A DNA stretch of 64,000 nt from Girardinichthys multiradiatus (Eukaryota; Chordata; Actinopteri; Cyprinodontiformes; Goodeidae): the NCBI RefSeq assembly GCF_021462225.1, contig NC_061818.1, positions 21,587,978 to 21,651,977 of the forward strand, in the 5' to 3' direction. This document shows, one piece after another, positions 16,192 to 28,525 of the stretch. A model generated the notes under the pieces. That model had not been told where the DNA came from, made no database searches, and saw only the letters and a list, made by a program, of their open reading frames with translations. The stretch's first letter is position 1. Each line of letters opens with the position of its first letter. A program made the position numbers and the translations under genes.

Positions 16192-18540
16192 TGCCATAAT
16201 TATGAATAAACTTCAAAATAATTTTCCATTTTGCTATCTGGGATGTCATGTTCAAATACTTATCCTGCTAGTCTTGATTTTTGACAGCTGAGGTTTTAGA
16301 AGTGGACTTTTATGCTCAGGAGCAACATTTTCCCAAGTGAGGGCAATTTTCCCAATGCCTCCTTCAACATTAAGCCCTACGGCCATTAGTGAAGGAGATT
16401 CAGTGCCCTTGATTGGCATAGCAGACCTGGAAGTGGCTTCCAGAGTGTAGAGCTGTAATGTGTTTTAACGATGGTGGGTATTGGCCGTAGTTGGGTTTAG
16501 GTGGTGTTATACGGTTTGGGAAAAGCCCACACTCAAACCCCATATGGTGAAAATTAAAATAATTTAAGGCACATTGCAGTTCATTTTGGGGTGCTTGTTA
16601 AAAATTTTTGGAAAAGTGTCAGTTGAATCGTTTTAGGTCTGTGAGAAAAATAGTGAAAGAAATTATGGTTCTGGTTCAGCGGATGCCTCAGATGCTTGGT
16701 AGTCATATTCGGTTGACCTGCAATTTCCAGTAAAAACTAGCATGAGCCACTAAACAAAACAAAAACAAACTAAAGACAATAATTTCTCAGTTGGCATGTC
16801 CAGATTTAAAAGAATGTCAGGATCAACTAATTTTTTTAACTAGACTGACATCAGAGTATACTTGAAAAAGAAACTTAATAACATTGCTGTATTCACTTGA
16901 GCATGCATTAGCATTTTCGTGACATCTAGCTTCATTGTCAAAATAATGTTTTTTCCTCTTTCATCCCCTCACCTTATTTATGTCCTCTGCTGATTGGGTG
17001 AAACTCATAATTTATAGATAGACGGAGGAAACTAATAACATTTATTTTTGGCATGCTAGCACACCAACTCATCATTATCCATTAGGTTTCTAATATGCGA
17101 AATGGAGGATAAAAGTAAAGTATAAGCAAGACTTTTCAGTAAAATCAGTCAAACCTACTTTAAATGTAGTTTGTCACCTTTGAAAGACTATGCAATGGTC
17201 AGTTTTACAGTTTGTTTTGTAGTTTCGTTGTTCATAATTATTTCATCAGGATAAAATCTGCCCTTCCAAAGACAGGCTTCCAGATGCAAATGCACATGGA
17301 CAAACATGCCCATGTTGTTTTTCCAACAACATTTAACAGAGAAAAATGATCTTTTAAATTAAGACAATAACAAAAAGAGGTGTTTAGAGATCATGCTAAA
17401 AACATATAACTTACGTTTACTTAGTAGTTGTGAACTACAGCATGAAAGTAATCAAAATTTAGACTTATTTATTTTTAGAAAATTAGATGATGGCATTAAA
17501 GGAAATATTCTGTTATCAACAACGTTACATCTGCTGAAGAGGTTATAAATGTGTGTTGTAAATTTCTGAGCACAGTGGGATACTCAAAGTAAACTTCACA
17601 CCCCTTAATTAAATACCAGAGAATAAACATCATGATTAGGGTAAAACCTTAGGGGACCTTTGATATCTGCATTTTGTGGCAGTCAATTAAATAGTATTTC
17701 TGTCTAGATCAAAATGGACTGATATTGTCATATTTATATGTATGAAGATTGGCCATCGATGTCTCCGCCATGTTTTCTGCTCTACTTGGAGCTTTTCCTG
17801 GATGATTATTAAACCCCTAAAACTAGTTTCTGTCCTATTATGTTAAAAATACACGTTTTTGCTTTTAAAGAATGCTTTTACTCATGGATTTGTGAATACT
17901 CAGCCTCTAAACACACATACTGTATGCAGCTAAATCACAAGCTCTGGAAGGTCAGAATCACCATGCAGGTTAGATGGATCTTTTTCTCAGATTTCAGACA
18001 TTAAACAACCATTTTGAATTTGTGGTTTGAAACACTGGTTCAGCAGCCCTAAGGCAGAAATAATAAGTTTTTCTCACCACCCGCTGTCAACCACTATGCT
18101 AACAATTAAAACTCAACTGTTTGTGGAGTCTTTCACAAAAATATCTAAAGACTGTCATTCATAATAAATGTAGTTGGTACATATTCTGCTACAGACATTA
18201 TTGAACCTCCCTGGAAGGTATCATAGACTTTTCATCTTCTAAAGACTCCTAATAATAATAACCACTTATAGTCACTAAGTTGGCATCAACAAGTCTAAAG
18301 TACCAACATAAATTATTTAATTCCTTCATACACAGCTACTTTAAGTAATTTCTATGAAATTGCATCACTTTAGCTGACCTCCAATTGAGAAAACCTTTCA
18401 CTTAGTCCATTACTGCATTATTAATTATGAGGGTAAGCATCCTCTAATGCATCTGATATGAGCTATTGACAATATTCTTACTTGTAGTCAACTTCCCAGA
18501 TGGACTAAATCATCCACTTAGGGCTATAATGAGATTTATA
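16192..18540. other. hs3st6 intron, middle part, nothing recognised
   Basis: AT-rich intronic sequence without a recognisable gene, RNA gene or repeat family. Confidence 0.4.
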
Positions 18541-19543
18541 CGCAGCATCTAGAAAAGTATTTAAACTCCTTTAACTTGTTCCAATGTTTATCACATTACA
18601 ATCACATATTTTAATGTATTTTATTGAGATTTTATGTGATAGACCAATAAAAGTAGAGCATAAATGTAAAGTGGTAGGAAAATGTAACGGTGTTGTCAAC
18701 ATTTATTTGTACATAGATATCTGAAATGTTGGCAGGCTTTTGTATTTAACCCTCCTTAGTCAATATATTGCAGAACCACATTTTTCTGCAGTCATAGCTG
18801 CAAGTCTTTTGAGGTATGTCTCTACAATCTTTACATATCTAGACACTGTAAGGTTTACCATTTTTTCTTTCCTAAAAAGTTCAAGTTCAGTCAGATTGGA
18901 TGGACATCATCTGTGAGCAAAAACTTTCACATCTTGCCACAGATTTTAAGATTTAAAACATGAGCATGTTTTCCATTGTTACAGGTTCTCTTGTCCTTGT
19001 ATCCGTCTTATGAGGCGACTGTGGCTCAGAGGGAAGAGTAGTCATCTTGCAGTCTGAAAGTTGTGGGTAACATTGCAGCTTCCTCCTGCCACATGTCAAT
19101 GTGCCCCTGGGCAAGGCACTTAACTTTAAGTTGCCTACAGAACTGCATATCTTTGTATGAATGTATGCACGTTTGTGAGTGGAATTGGGTGAATTTTGCC
19201 CTAGTGTACAGCACTTTGAATGGTCAGTATGACTGGAAAAGCACTGTATAAATTCAGTCCATTTACCATATTTCTATTGACACTTACCAGCTTCGATGTC
19301 CTTGCTAAAGAAAAGCAACCTCACAGCATGATGGTGCCACCACCAGGTTTCAAAGTGGAGATAGTGAGATAGTGAGAAAATAAATGGAAACCATGTATCA
19401 TTTTCCTTCCACTTCAATTATGTCCTAATTTGTGTTAGACTATCCCACAAAATCCCAATAAAATGTATTCAAGTTTGTGGTTTTAACATGACGAATTGTG
19501 AAGATAGTCAAGAACTATGAATACTTTTGCAAGCCACTGTAAA
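18541..19543 (-). mobile_element. Tc1-like relic with a nested SINE
   Basis: The minus-strand Tc1-like ends are recognisable: 'agaaaagtatttaaactcct' near 18552 and 'tgaatacttttgcaagccac' near 19520. The subterminal block 'ttttatgtgatagaccaata' is at about 18630 and 'cacagcatgatggtgccacc' at about 19323. The right subterminal block spans 19395-19480. A tRNA-headed SINE interrupts it at about 19013-19275. All coding frames are destroyed. Confidence 0.65.
19013..19275 (+). mobile_element. tRNA-derived SINE
   Basis: It begins GGCGACTGTGGCTCAGAGGG, containing an A-box-like sequence, followed by a degenerate B box (GTTGTGGGTAACATTG, about 19057-19072). A SINE body follows ('ctgggcaaggcacttaactt') and the 3' end reads 'aagcactgtataaattcagt'. 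The order and sequence match a widespread teleost tRNA-headed SINE. It is a transposable element, not a functional tRNA gene. Confidence 0.7.
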
Positions 19544-21350
19544 ATAAACGAGTGGGCAAACTCTGTACTTTAAAGGCTTTGCTTTTAATTTTAATTTGAA
19601 CAGGAGCAAGCAGACTGTTCCTCCGTCTATCTATAAATTATGCAACAATAAATGCAGACATAAGCTAATGAGTGACTAACTGTAACCAGAATGGATGGAG
19701 GATCACCAAAAGTCCCAGCAGGAGAACAAACAACCACGTTTTTAAAAAATGTCAGATTATTCCTGTCACTTCACTAAATTTCCAATATTTTTATGCCTTT
19801 CCCTCTCTTGTCAGAGGTGATGTGAAGGAGTATTTAATTTAGACATGGAAGTTCCCACTTATCCTTTCAGGCAGTCTGTTGCCCCAAGGTTTCCTCTTTC
19901 ACCCTTTGAGCACAACTCTGCTGGGAAATGTTTTCCTCTCACATTGTTTTTCAGACTTTCTTAGTTTTATTGCCTCTATTTTCCACCAGCTTTTTTAATT
20001 GGGTCCTTGCTGAGAAAAATATTTTTGGATAAAATGATGCCTGTCACAGCAAAATAACTTTCAGGAAAAAAGTATGTTTTTGTGTAAATGAGCCATTAAA
20101 TGACTTTAATATAAGCCCTAAAGTTCCAGGCCTGTTCTTGACAGGACAGATTTAGATTCCTTTGAATCTTTTCTCTAATCAGACTCACTTGGTGTGCAGG
20201 GTGCCTTTTATTAAGATGCTGCAGAGGGGTGTAGCTGCTGCACTTCAGCGGGAGAACCCGTAATCTGAGGGGCAGGAAGTCTGTTGGCCACATCCTCGCA
20301 GCAAAGGTTTTTTTTTTATTTAATTGTGCGATCCAGACTGCCTCCAAGATATCAGCGGTGTAATCAGTTCTGTGGCACTCCAGGGAGGGAAGGTGTTACA
20401 TCCTTGTAACAGCAGGGAGTTCCAGACTCATATTGTTGTCAGCAAGGCTTTTTATGATGGGCTAAATAGAAAACATATTTGTACCCTGAGCTCACGTTTT
20501 GGTATAAACCAAGATTTAGCCGTTGTTCTTGAATTAAACTAGAGTTTTAAGTAGCACATGCTCTATTTTAAATTAATCATCTTTGAAAGATTTATGGTAC
20601 ATCTTGTCACCATATGCAGACAGATTTATTACAGAAATTGCTCCTTATTGATTCTCTGTTAATGAGACTGACTGATCAATAGGGCATGGGCACTTGGAGA
20701 GTGAGGAATAAAAGCAACATCTCATTAACTATGCAAGAGTATGGAAAGAAAACTAATGGTCATTATCTGAAGTGTCACTCAACTGAAGCAGTGAAGGACA
20801 AATTTAAACCCTTTCACGACGAACCAGAGGCCAGAGAGAAGGGCAGACGCAAGTTCACTTATCAGTAAACACTGTTACCTATGTGCTCTCGTGTGTGCAA
20901 AGGGAAAACCACACTCGTGCATGCAAGCACAAGCGCTGAGCACAATCTGTCACACAGAGACAGACATATTGATCAGACTCAGATAAACAGAGAAAATCCA
21001 GGCAGCGGATAGGCTACTTGCAGCTCTTGCAATTGGATAGTAATCAATTAATGGCCTTTTATTATGAGGATCTGTTAATGAGAGTGGGTTGAAATGGTTC
21101 ACCTTGACGTAAACACAAAAGACTTTAAACTTTTTTTAAAAGCCCTTAATTAGCAATATGCCCCACAAGACTTTCTTCACATGTATTTACCTCCTCAACC
21201 TCCTCAGTCGACATAACATTTTATTCGTGTTTCCCTTTAAAACTACTTCAATTGGCTTTGATTACAAGCTATAAATTAAATTAGTGCCCTGTAAAAGTTT
21301 CCTAAAGCGTTATGAAGATCACTCTAAAACAAAAGAAGATAAAGACCTCT
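19544..21350. other. hs3st6 intron, nothing recognised
   Basis: No recognisable gene or repeat. Short frames around 20096-20542 and 20686-20868 have no family resemblance. Confidence 0.4.
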
Positions 21351-21354
21351 CTTA

Positions 21355-22140
21355 CATTACTCTGAGTATGCAGTGAAGCCCACATTTTTGGCACTGCATT
21401 TAGGAAGAACTGTTTTAAATAAATTTAATAGTTCCACCATTACTGGCACTGGTGCGGGTAACGCTTTACAAAACCTCATTTGATCAGTTCTTCTTGTTCT
21501 GTTGCATTTCACAAGGTTGGAGCAAACAGACAGAGAGATATTTAACTTTTCTTCTTTCCATAATCTCTCTAGATCGTCCAAATACCTGAATCTTCTCTTC
21601 TTTTTAGGTCACTCCAATGGTTTTCAACAGCATGCAAGTCTGGATAGTGAAATGGCCATGGATGAAAGCTGATTTGGTGTCTGGTGGACCATTTCTGTGT
21701 TGATTTAGCCATGATGATTCGGGTTATTATATAGTCAAAAAAGGGTCCTCTTTTCAGTTTACTAGTAGGGTGCGCTAGACTAGATTTACATTTAAAATAT
21801 CCAGCTTTTGTTGCAGAAAATCCCAATCTTAGTCTCATGTGACCCAAGCACACAGTTTTAGTTAAAGTCCTGGTTGAGTTCATTAATTTCCGCATATTTA
21901 TCTTTATGATGGTGGGACATAAAGTACATTACTCCCAAACAAGCACTTGGTATGGAGATAGTGTCTACTTTTTGTTATAAAAACTTAAACAAGTCACTAG
22001 TTAAAAGATCTTAGATGCATAAATACATTTTCTTTTACATTTATTTTAAATGAATTGTTAGGGCCACCAATAATTGTACCAAAGATGATAAAGCAAATAC
22101 ATTTTTTACACATCTTTACCAAAATGCAAGTAAAGGTTAC
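21355..22140 (-). mobile_element. degenerate Tc1/mariner-like relic
   Basis: A minus-strand frame at 21569-21895 includes PDLHAVENHWSDLKRR, a decayed form of the PDLNPxExxWxxLKR motif holding the last catalytic acid of Tc1-type transposases, and upstream LGHMRLRLGFSATKAGY. It belongs to a different lineage from the young Tc1 copies in the window. Limits are approximate and no terminal repeats were found. Confidence 0.5.
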
Positions 22141-22309
22141 CGGCAAAGTAGAGTTTTTTTCTGTTTTAAAAATGTTTTTGTCAGTAAAAAAATATAAACG
22201 TTCTAAAAAGCACTGAAGTCCCCATGCTAGATCAATAGGTGGCCATTATATCCACATTAACAACAGCATGGTAGTGATTTGACTAAATCAACTGGGTAGC
22301 ATTACATAA

Positions 22310-22556
22310 TCCCCCCAGGACTGTCTCAGAACTTAGAGGTTATTTTCCAGAACCTTTATGGAACTAGCTGGAGGTGACTTGCATTAAAGCACTTTCACAG
22401 AACTTGCCAGGTACTTCCTACAACTTTCTCAGTACTGACTTGCTATCTTTTGGAGCATTCAAGGAATTTTCCCAGAGGTTACCAGATGCTTTTCCAGAAA
22501 TTCGATTAAACTCTCTTCAAACCTACCTGGAAAGTATCTTGTAAGCTCCACGAAAG
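22310..22556. repeat. degenerate quasi-palindromic GGTACC-type repeat, left part
   Basis: Irregular reiterations of a CCAGGTACTTCC / TTTTCCAGA-like motif occur across this stretch (for example 'gccaggtacttcctac' near 22408 and 'attttcccagaggttaccag' near 22457). The opposite flank of the inserted Tc1 (24129-24375) holds the matching forward forms, so the Tc1 appears to have split one repeat block. Confidence 0.5.
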
Positions 22557-22558
22557 TA

Positions 22559-24126
22559 CAGGTCCTTCTCAAAATATTAGCATATTGTGATAAAGTTCAT
22601 TATTTTCCATAATGTAATGATGAAAATTTAACATTCATATATTTTAGATTCATTGCACACTAACTGAAATATTTCAGGTCTTTTATTGTCTTAATACAGA
22701 TGATTGTGGCATACAGCTCATGAAAACCCAAAATTCCTATCTCACAAAATTAGCATATCATTAAAAGGGTCTCTAAACGAGCTATGAACCTAATCATCTG
22801 AATCAACGAGTTAACTCTAAACACCTGCAAAAGATTCTTGAGGCCTTTAAAACTCCCAGCCTGGTTTATCACTCAAAACCCCAATCATGGGTAAGACTGC
22901 CGACCTGACTGCTGTCCAGAAGGCCACTATTGACACCCTCAAGCAAGAGGGTAAGTCACAGAAAGAAATTTCTGTACAAATAGGCTGTTCCCAGAGTGCT
23001 GTATCAAGGCACTTCAGTGGGACGTCTGTGGGAAGGAAAAAGTGTGGCAGAAAACGCTGCACAACGAGAAGAGGTGACCGGACCCTGAGGAAGATTGTGG
23101 AGAAGGGCCGATTCCAGACCTTGGGGGACCTGCGGAAGCAGTGGACTGAGTCTGGAGTAGAAACATCCAGAGCCACCGTGCACAGGCGTGTGCAGGAAAT
23201 GAGCTACAGGTGCCGCATTCCCAAGACCTGGGCTACAGAGAAGCAGCACTGGACTGTTGCTCAGTGGTCCAAAGTACTTTTATCGGATGAAAGCAAATTC
23301 TGCATGTCATTCAGAAATCAAGGTGCCAGAGTCTGGAGGAAGACTGGGGAGAAGGAAATGCCAAAATGCCAGAAGTCCAGTGTCAAGTACCCACAGTCAG
23401 TGATGGTCTGGGGTGCCGTGTCAGCTGCTGGTGTTGGTCCACTGTGTTTTATCAAGGGCAGGGTCAATGCAGCTAGCTATCAGGAGATTTTGGAGCACTT
23501 CATGCTTCCATCTGCTGAAAAGCTTTATGGAGATGAAGATTTCATTTTTCAGCACGACCTGGCACCTGCTCACAGTGCCAAAACCACTGGTAAATGGTTT
23601 ACTGACCATGGTATCACTGTGCTCAATTGGCCTGCCAACTCTCCTGACCTGAACCCCATAGAGAATCTGTGGGATATTGTGAAGAGAACGTTGAGAGACT
23701 CAAGACCCAACACTCTGGATGAGCTAAAGGCCGCTATCGAAGCATCCTGGGCCTCCATAAGACCTCAGCAGTGCCACAGGCTGATAACCTCCATGCCACG
23801 CCGCATTTAAGCAGTCATTTCTGCAAAAGGATTCCCGACCAAGTATTGAGTGTATAACTGTACATGATTATTTGAAGGTTGACGTTTTTTGTATTAAAAA
23901 CACTTTTCTTTTATTGGTCGGATAAAATATGCCAATTTTGTGAGATAGGAATTTTGGGTTTTCATGAGCTGTATGCCACAATCATCCGTATTAAGACAAT
24001 AAAAGACCTGAAATATTTCAGTTAGTGTGCAATGAATCTAAAATATATGAATATTAAATTTTCATCATTACATTATAGAAAATAATGAACTTTATCACAA
24101 TATGCTAATATTTTGAGAAGGACCTG
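22559..24126 (+). mobile_element. Tc1 (DD34E) transposon copy 1, internally deleted
   Basis: A 1568-bp element with approximately 200-bp terminal inverted repeats, starting CAGGTCCTTCTCAAAATATT and ending with its complement. It is flanked by TA at 22557-22558 and 24127-24128, the Tc1 target duplication. It is nearly identical to the copies at 51520 and 59514 but lacks 42 bp of coding sequence that only the 51520 copy keeps. It lies in the hs3st6 intron in the gene's sense orientation. Confidence 0.95.
22887..23849 (+). pseudogene. Tc1 transposase pseudogene (14-residue deletion, premature stop)
   Basis: A cut-and-paste transposase frame with N-terminal helix-turn-helix DNA-binding regions and a DDE catalytic domain. 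Compared with the copy at 51848 it lacks 14 residues just before TWATEKQHW, i.e. the conserved KPLL...RL linker ahead of the first catalytic Asp. A G-to-T change also creates TAA at 23808-23810, removing the last 15 residues. The three catalytic acids remain (in LSDESKF, FQHDLAPAH and PDLNPIENLW). It is likely inactive as an enzyme, although its termini could still be mobilised in trans. Confidence 0.9.
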
Positions 24127-24128
24127 TA

Positions 24129-24380
24129 CATGGTAAGTTTTGGGAACACCAAAGGTACCCAGTAAGTTTCATTAAAGTTACCTCATAGAAAGTTGCTAGA
24201 AAGGTCTGGTAAAGCAACCAGTAAATAATTTGAAAGCCCTGGGAAAGCACTTGGTTAGTTTCAGAAAATGTCTGGTGAGTGCCAAAATCTCACATTTAAG
24301 TTCAGGAAAGTACCTGGTAGGTCTCGGGAAGGTTCCTGGAAGGTACGTCTAAGTTCTGGGAAAGTAGGATCTGTATTATG
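24129..24380. repeat. degenerate GGTACC-type repeat, right part
   Basis: Reiterated motifs of the form 'gggaaagcacttggtta', 'aggaaagtacctggtagg' and 'cctggaaggtacgtctaag' fill this flank. They pair with the opposite-sense forms at 22310-22556. No coding capacity. Confidence 0.5.
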
Positions 24381-26215
24381 TAGGGGTACCAACAACAGTA
24401 GTTTTTTTTTTTTGTACATTTATTTCCTTTCAGTTATCAAACTGTTCTGCACATGATTCTGCGTATGTCTCCTTTTGTCAAGGACATTTTTTTGATTGTC
24501 AAAATATCTATTAAACCAGCATTATTCTTGTTTTTCCATCTTGACACCATAAAGCAACACTGTTTAAAGGAAGCTTTTTATTGTTTGCATATGGATGCAA
24601 TAAAAATAAATCTCAGTTTATCACCAACAAAATTGCTGTTTTCCTGTGGATGAGAGTTGCCAACATGGCTAAAAGAGTCTGTTATAGAAACGACATCCAG
24701 GTTGGTGTGGACAGGTCCTTAAATATCATTACTAAATCCACTCTAAGTGATGATAAGCCATATTTTATGCCATATTTGAAGTGATAAAATCTAATGCATT
24801 TACTCCCATAGTTGATACTCTCCCACCATATGTTTGTCAGTGGATTTGCTTGATCCACTTCTATTCTGAAACTTTCAAGATGCTTGCTTTTCACATTCAT
24901 AAGTCTACACTCATATACTCATTATTCATCCTGACTAATGCTGCTTTTGACTATTTGATCCCGACTGATGCTGACAACTGCTTATATGAGCAATTTATAA
25001 CCATAATTAGGACGTCTAAGTGATGTCTCCCAGTATAAAAGCAAAATAGGTATTTCTACCTTTTTTTGAGCTCAAACAAATAAAATAAATCTTTCTTTAA
25101 TTAGTTATCTTTCTTATGCAAACATATGAAAGCAAGCTACATTTATGCAACAAAGATTGGGTTTGCTTTTCACTAATCATCAAATCAGACTTTGATCGTG
25201 AAAAGTTTCACTAGGAAAATAAATTCCCCTCAAAACTCATCTGCATTCCTGAATGACCTCCTTCTGTGGCCATTTGGTCTCAATTGAGGCTTCCAAAGTG
25301 AAATAAATAAAACCCAAATGCTCCGTTACTTGTTTATTTTATGGGAAACCACTTTAATGCTCTCCGTTTCCAGTAACACAATAAGATGTATGTAGCCAAA
25401 ATAGATTACAGACAGTTCCTTCTCCGTTTTAATCATCACTCATTGTCCATTTGTCAGGCAAACAGATTTGCTTCTGAAATCTAAGTCTGCCACAAGTCTG
25501 GCTCGCACAGTTTTCCTGTCAATCAGGATCACATCAGAAACCTGAATGGTGCCCACAATGTCTGTTTGATAGAAGGACCACAAATCAAACCACAGAGGAA
25601 TAAACAATGTGCTCAAACGACTCCACACATATGTGGTTTGTGAAGTACCCATTAAACAAAATAAATATATAAATCTATTCATTGTTCCATGGACACAGAT
25701 TACTTTACATAAATGAGAACATATCACATATTTTAGCACATACAGTATTTGTATTGGTCTATTGTACACAGTGTTTCTCCCCCTTAGAGAAATATGTTTA
25801 ACACACTAGCTGAGCTCCACAGCTGGACAGCCTGGTCACACTTCCTGCAGACATATTGGACTCTTTAAATACATGCAGGAACCGGCAGGGGAGGTGGGGA
25901 TGAAGCGGGGTGGGCGCTTTGCTCTTGCAGGAAGAAGAGGGGGTAGAAATCTGTAGGAAATTGCTGTTAAGTGGTTCTTGGGGTTTTGTGGTTTCAGACT
26001 CATCAGATCCAAAGTGAGTGGATGGTCCTGCTGTGCAGACCTTAGAGTGAGACTTGGAGGGGCTGCAAACAATAGTACCATCCTGGATTTGAACCTTTTA
26101 ATCATGTATGATTTGAAGTGATTTAATGAAAGAAGGGTTAGAGTAACTAAAATAAGCTTGTGATTAAACTGGCAAGTGTGACTGTAGGTTTACTCCTTCA
26201 GGTCATTGAGGATAA
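24381..26215. other. hs3st6 intron, nothing recognised
   Basis: AT-rich sequence. Frames at 24453-25023 and 25440-25769 have no recognisable domain. No repeat family identified. Confidence 0.4.
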
Positions 26216-26217
26216 AA

Positions 26218-27785
26218 GCAAATTCTTACCCCTTGAACTTTTTTACAGTTTTTCACATTAAATTCACAAATATCAATGTATTTCTGGGGTATTTTATGTG
26301 ATAAACCAACAAAAAGCAGTGCATCGTAGCTAAGTGTGAAGAAAGAGACATGTGGCTTTCAAACATTTTTACAAATAAATTAGAAAAAGTGTGTTGTGCT
26401 TTTGAAGTACCCCACCCTTCCCTCTAATACCATTAAGTAAAATCTAGCGGTGCAGTACAGTTGAAACCGTGATCTAAAAATTAAAAGTGTGTAGTACAAT
26501 TGCAATCAATGATGACATGGTTTTCCACCTAAAATGACAGACCTGGGTAGCATCAATCAGAGAAGCTCCTAAAACATCAAGGTCAGCTCTAGAGCAGCTG
26601 CAGAGATGCACAGCTTGGTGAGAGAATCTTTGCACAGGAAAACTAAGATTTGTACACTCCACAAATCTGACCTTCATTAAAGAGTGTCAAAAAGAAAGCA
26701 ATCGATGGAAGAAAACCATAAGTCCTGCCGCAAGTCATTTTGGGGACACTATAAACATATGGAAGAAGGAGCTCAGTTCAGTTTAGACCAAATTTCTACA
26801 AACATTTTGACTTACATGAACAATTTTATGTTGGGCACAAGATTAACAACATGTACAGACTATCTAGACAATGAAACGCAGTGGCGGCATCATACAGTGG
26901 GACTGCTCTTTTTCAGCAGGGACAGGAAAGCTGGTCAGAATTGATGTGAAAATGAATGCAGCTAAATACAAGAAAATGGAAGAAAATCTGTCAGAGGTTG
27001 CCAAAAGTATAGGACTGGAGTGGAGGTTTAACTTCCAGCAGAACAATGACTCTAAACATATAGCCAGAGACACAATGGAAAGCATAATCATGTGTAAAAA
27101 TGGTACAGTCAAAGTCCACATGTAAAGCCAACTGAGAATCTGTGGCATGCCATAAAAGTGACGTTCAGAGATGCTCTCCATCAAAAAAAAAGAAAAATAG
27201 GCAAAAACCTCAGCTGTAACTGCAGCTACAAGGTATTAACTTAGAGGTAGCTGAATATATTTTAGAATTTCTATTTGTAATTCATCTATTGTGTCAATTT
27301 GCTTCAAAATCATGCACTACGCTGCTCAGTGGCGCAGTTGGTAGCACTGTTGCCTTCCAGCAAGAAGGTCCTGGGGTCAATTCCCAGCCTGGGGTCTTTC
27401 TGCATGGAGTTTGCATGTTCTCCCTGTGCATGCATAGGTTCTCACTGGGAACTCCGGCTTCCTCCCACAGTCCAAAGACATGCATGTTAGGTTAATTGGT
27501 CTCTCTAAATTGCCCTTAGGTGTGTGTGTGGTTGTTTGTGTGATGCCCTGCGATGGACTGGCGATCTGTCCAGGGTGTACCCCGCCTCTTGCCCATAGAC
27601 TGCTGGGGATAGGCACCAGCTCCCCGCAACCCACTATGGAACAAGCGGTAGAAAATGACTGACTGAATCATGCACTACCTTGATCTGCTCTGTCACATAA
27701 ACCCAAATAAAATAAACGGAAGTTTGTGGTTGTAATGTGAAAATAAGGAAAAGATAAAAAAGAAATGAATACTTTTGCTTGGCAA
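26218..27785 (+). mobile_element. Tc1-like relic with a nested SINE
   Basis: The left side has 'accccttgaacttttttaca' near 26230 and 'attttatgtgataaaccaac' near 26290. The transposase remnant spans 26520-27230. It includes SFSAGTGKLVRIDVKMNAAK and FNFQQNNDSKHIARDTMES, decayed forms of the central DDE region, near 26905-27090. The right-end block 'aagtttgtggttgtaatgtg' begins near 27720. A SINE interrupts it at 27321-27665. Multiple stops and frameshifts make it inactive. Confidence 0.75.
27321..27665 (+). mobile_element. tRNA-headed SINE with 13-bp target duplication
   Basis: The head reads GCTGCTCAGTGGCGCAGTTG, with an A-box-like TGGCGCAGTTGG and a B-box-like GGGTCAATTCC near 27375. The body reads 'tctttctgcatggagtttgc' and 'ccctgcgatggactggcgat', and the tail is a short TGAC repeat. 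A perfect 13-bp duplication AATCATGCACTAC flanks it (27308-27320 and 27666-27678), marking target-primed retrotransposition into the older Tc1 relic. Related copies lie at 32456 (-), 40797 (+) and 51052 (+). Confidence 0.85.
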
Positions 27786-27906
27786 CAGAAGAAAATAAAA
27801 ACATCTGTAGTGGAGATCAAAGTTGTTAGACCTGTTGATGAAACATTCCTATGACTGCATTGGCTGGTTCAAAATATCTAATTAGAAATTTCTTGTTTCC
27901 ATCCAG

Positions 27907-28525
27907 AAACTTGATGCCCCGAACTCTGGATGGGCAGATCACTATGGAGAAGACACCCAGCTACTTTGTAACCAAGGAGGCTCCCAGCCGTGTCTGCACA
28001 ATGAACTGTGAAACCAAGCTAATCGTTGTAGTGAGAGACCCAGTGATGCGTGCTGTGTCCGACTACACTCAGACACTCACCAAGAACCCTGGACTCCCAT
28101 CCTTCCAGAGTCTTGCCTTGAAGAACTCCTCCACAGGACTGGTCGACACCACTTGGAGCGCTGTGCGCATCAGCCTCTACGCCAATCATCTGGAGAACTG
28201 GCTCCAGTATTTCCCCCTGTCTCACTTTCTGTTTGTCAGCGGTGAGCGACTTGTTTCCGATCCCGCTGGGGAGATGGGACAGGTTCAAGACTTCCTGGGT
28301 CTGAAAAGGGTCATCTCAGAGAAACATTTCTACTTCAACCAGACTAAAGGTTTTCCCTGCTTGAAGAAGCCAGAAGGGAGCAGCAGACCTCGCTGCCTTG
28401 GAAAGTCGAAGGGTAGACCTCATCCACAGATCCCATCTGAGGTTCTGCAGAGACTCAGGGACTTCTACAGACCATTTAACCAACGTTTCTATCAAATGAG
28501 TGGACAAGACTTTGGCTGGGACTGA
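27907..28525 (+). CDS. hs3st6: heparan sulfate glucosamine 3-O-sulfotransferase 6-like, exon 2
   Basis: Second and last coding exon; acceptor CATCCAG|A completes Arg173 from exon 1. It holds most of the sulfotransferase domain: the substrate-binding segment [10 protein letters not shown], and the 3'-phosphate-binding segment [16 protein letters not shown] with Arg216 and Ser224. Near the C-terminus it has the two cysteines of FPCLKK...RCLGKSKGR, which form the family's conserved disulfide. The chain ends GQDFGWD. A two-coding-exon layout is usual for vertebrate HS3ST2/3/4/6 genes. The full 378 residues are intact, with no stops or frameshifts. The product modifies heparan sulfate chains in the Golgi lumen, influencing protein binding at the cell surface. 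Confidence 0.95.

Noticed and set aside
19013..19090. tRNA-like A and B boxes
   Set aside because: They are the promoter head of a SINE; no cloverleaf with an anticodon arm can be supported. The same applies to the four SINE heads at 27321, 32750, 40797 and 51052.
22847..23249. Minus-strand frames inside the Tc1 copies (also at 51808-52252 and 59720-60122)
   Set aside because: They are antisense shadows of the transposase reading frame and recur in every copy only because the DNA is repeated.
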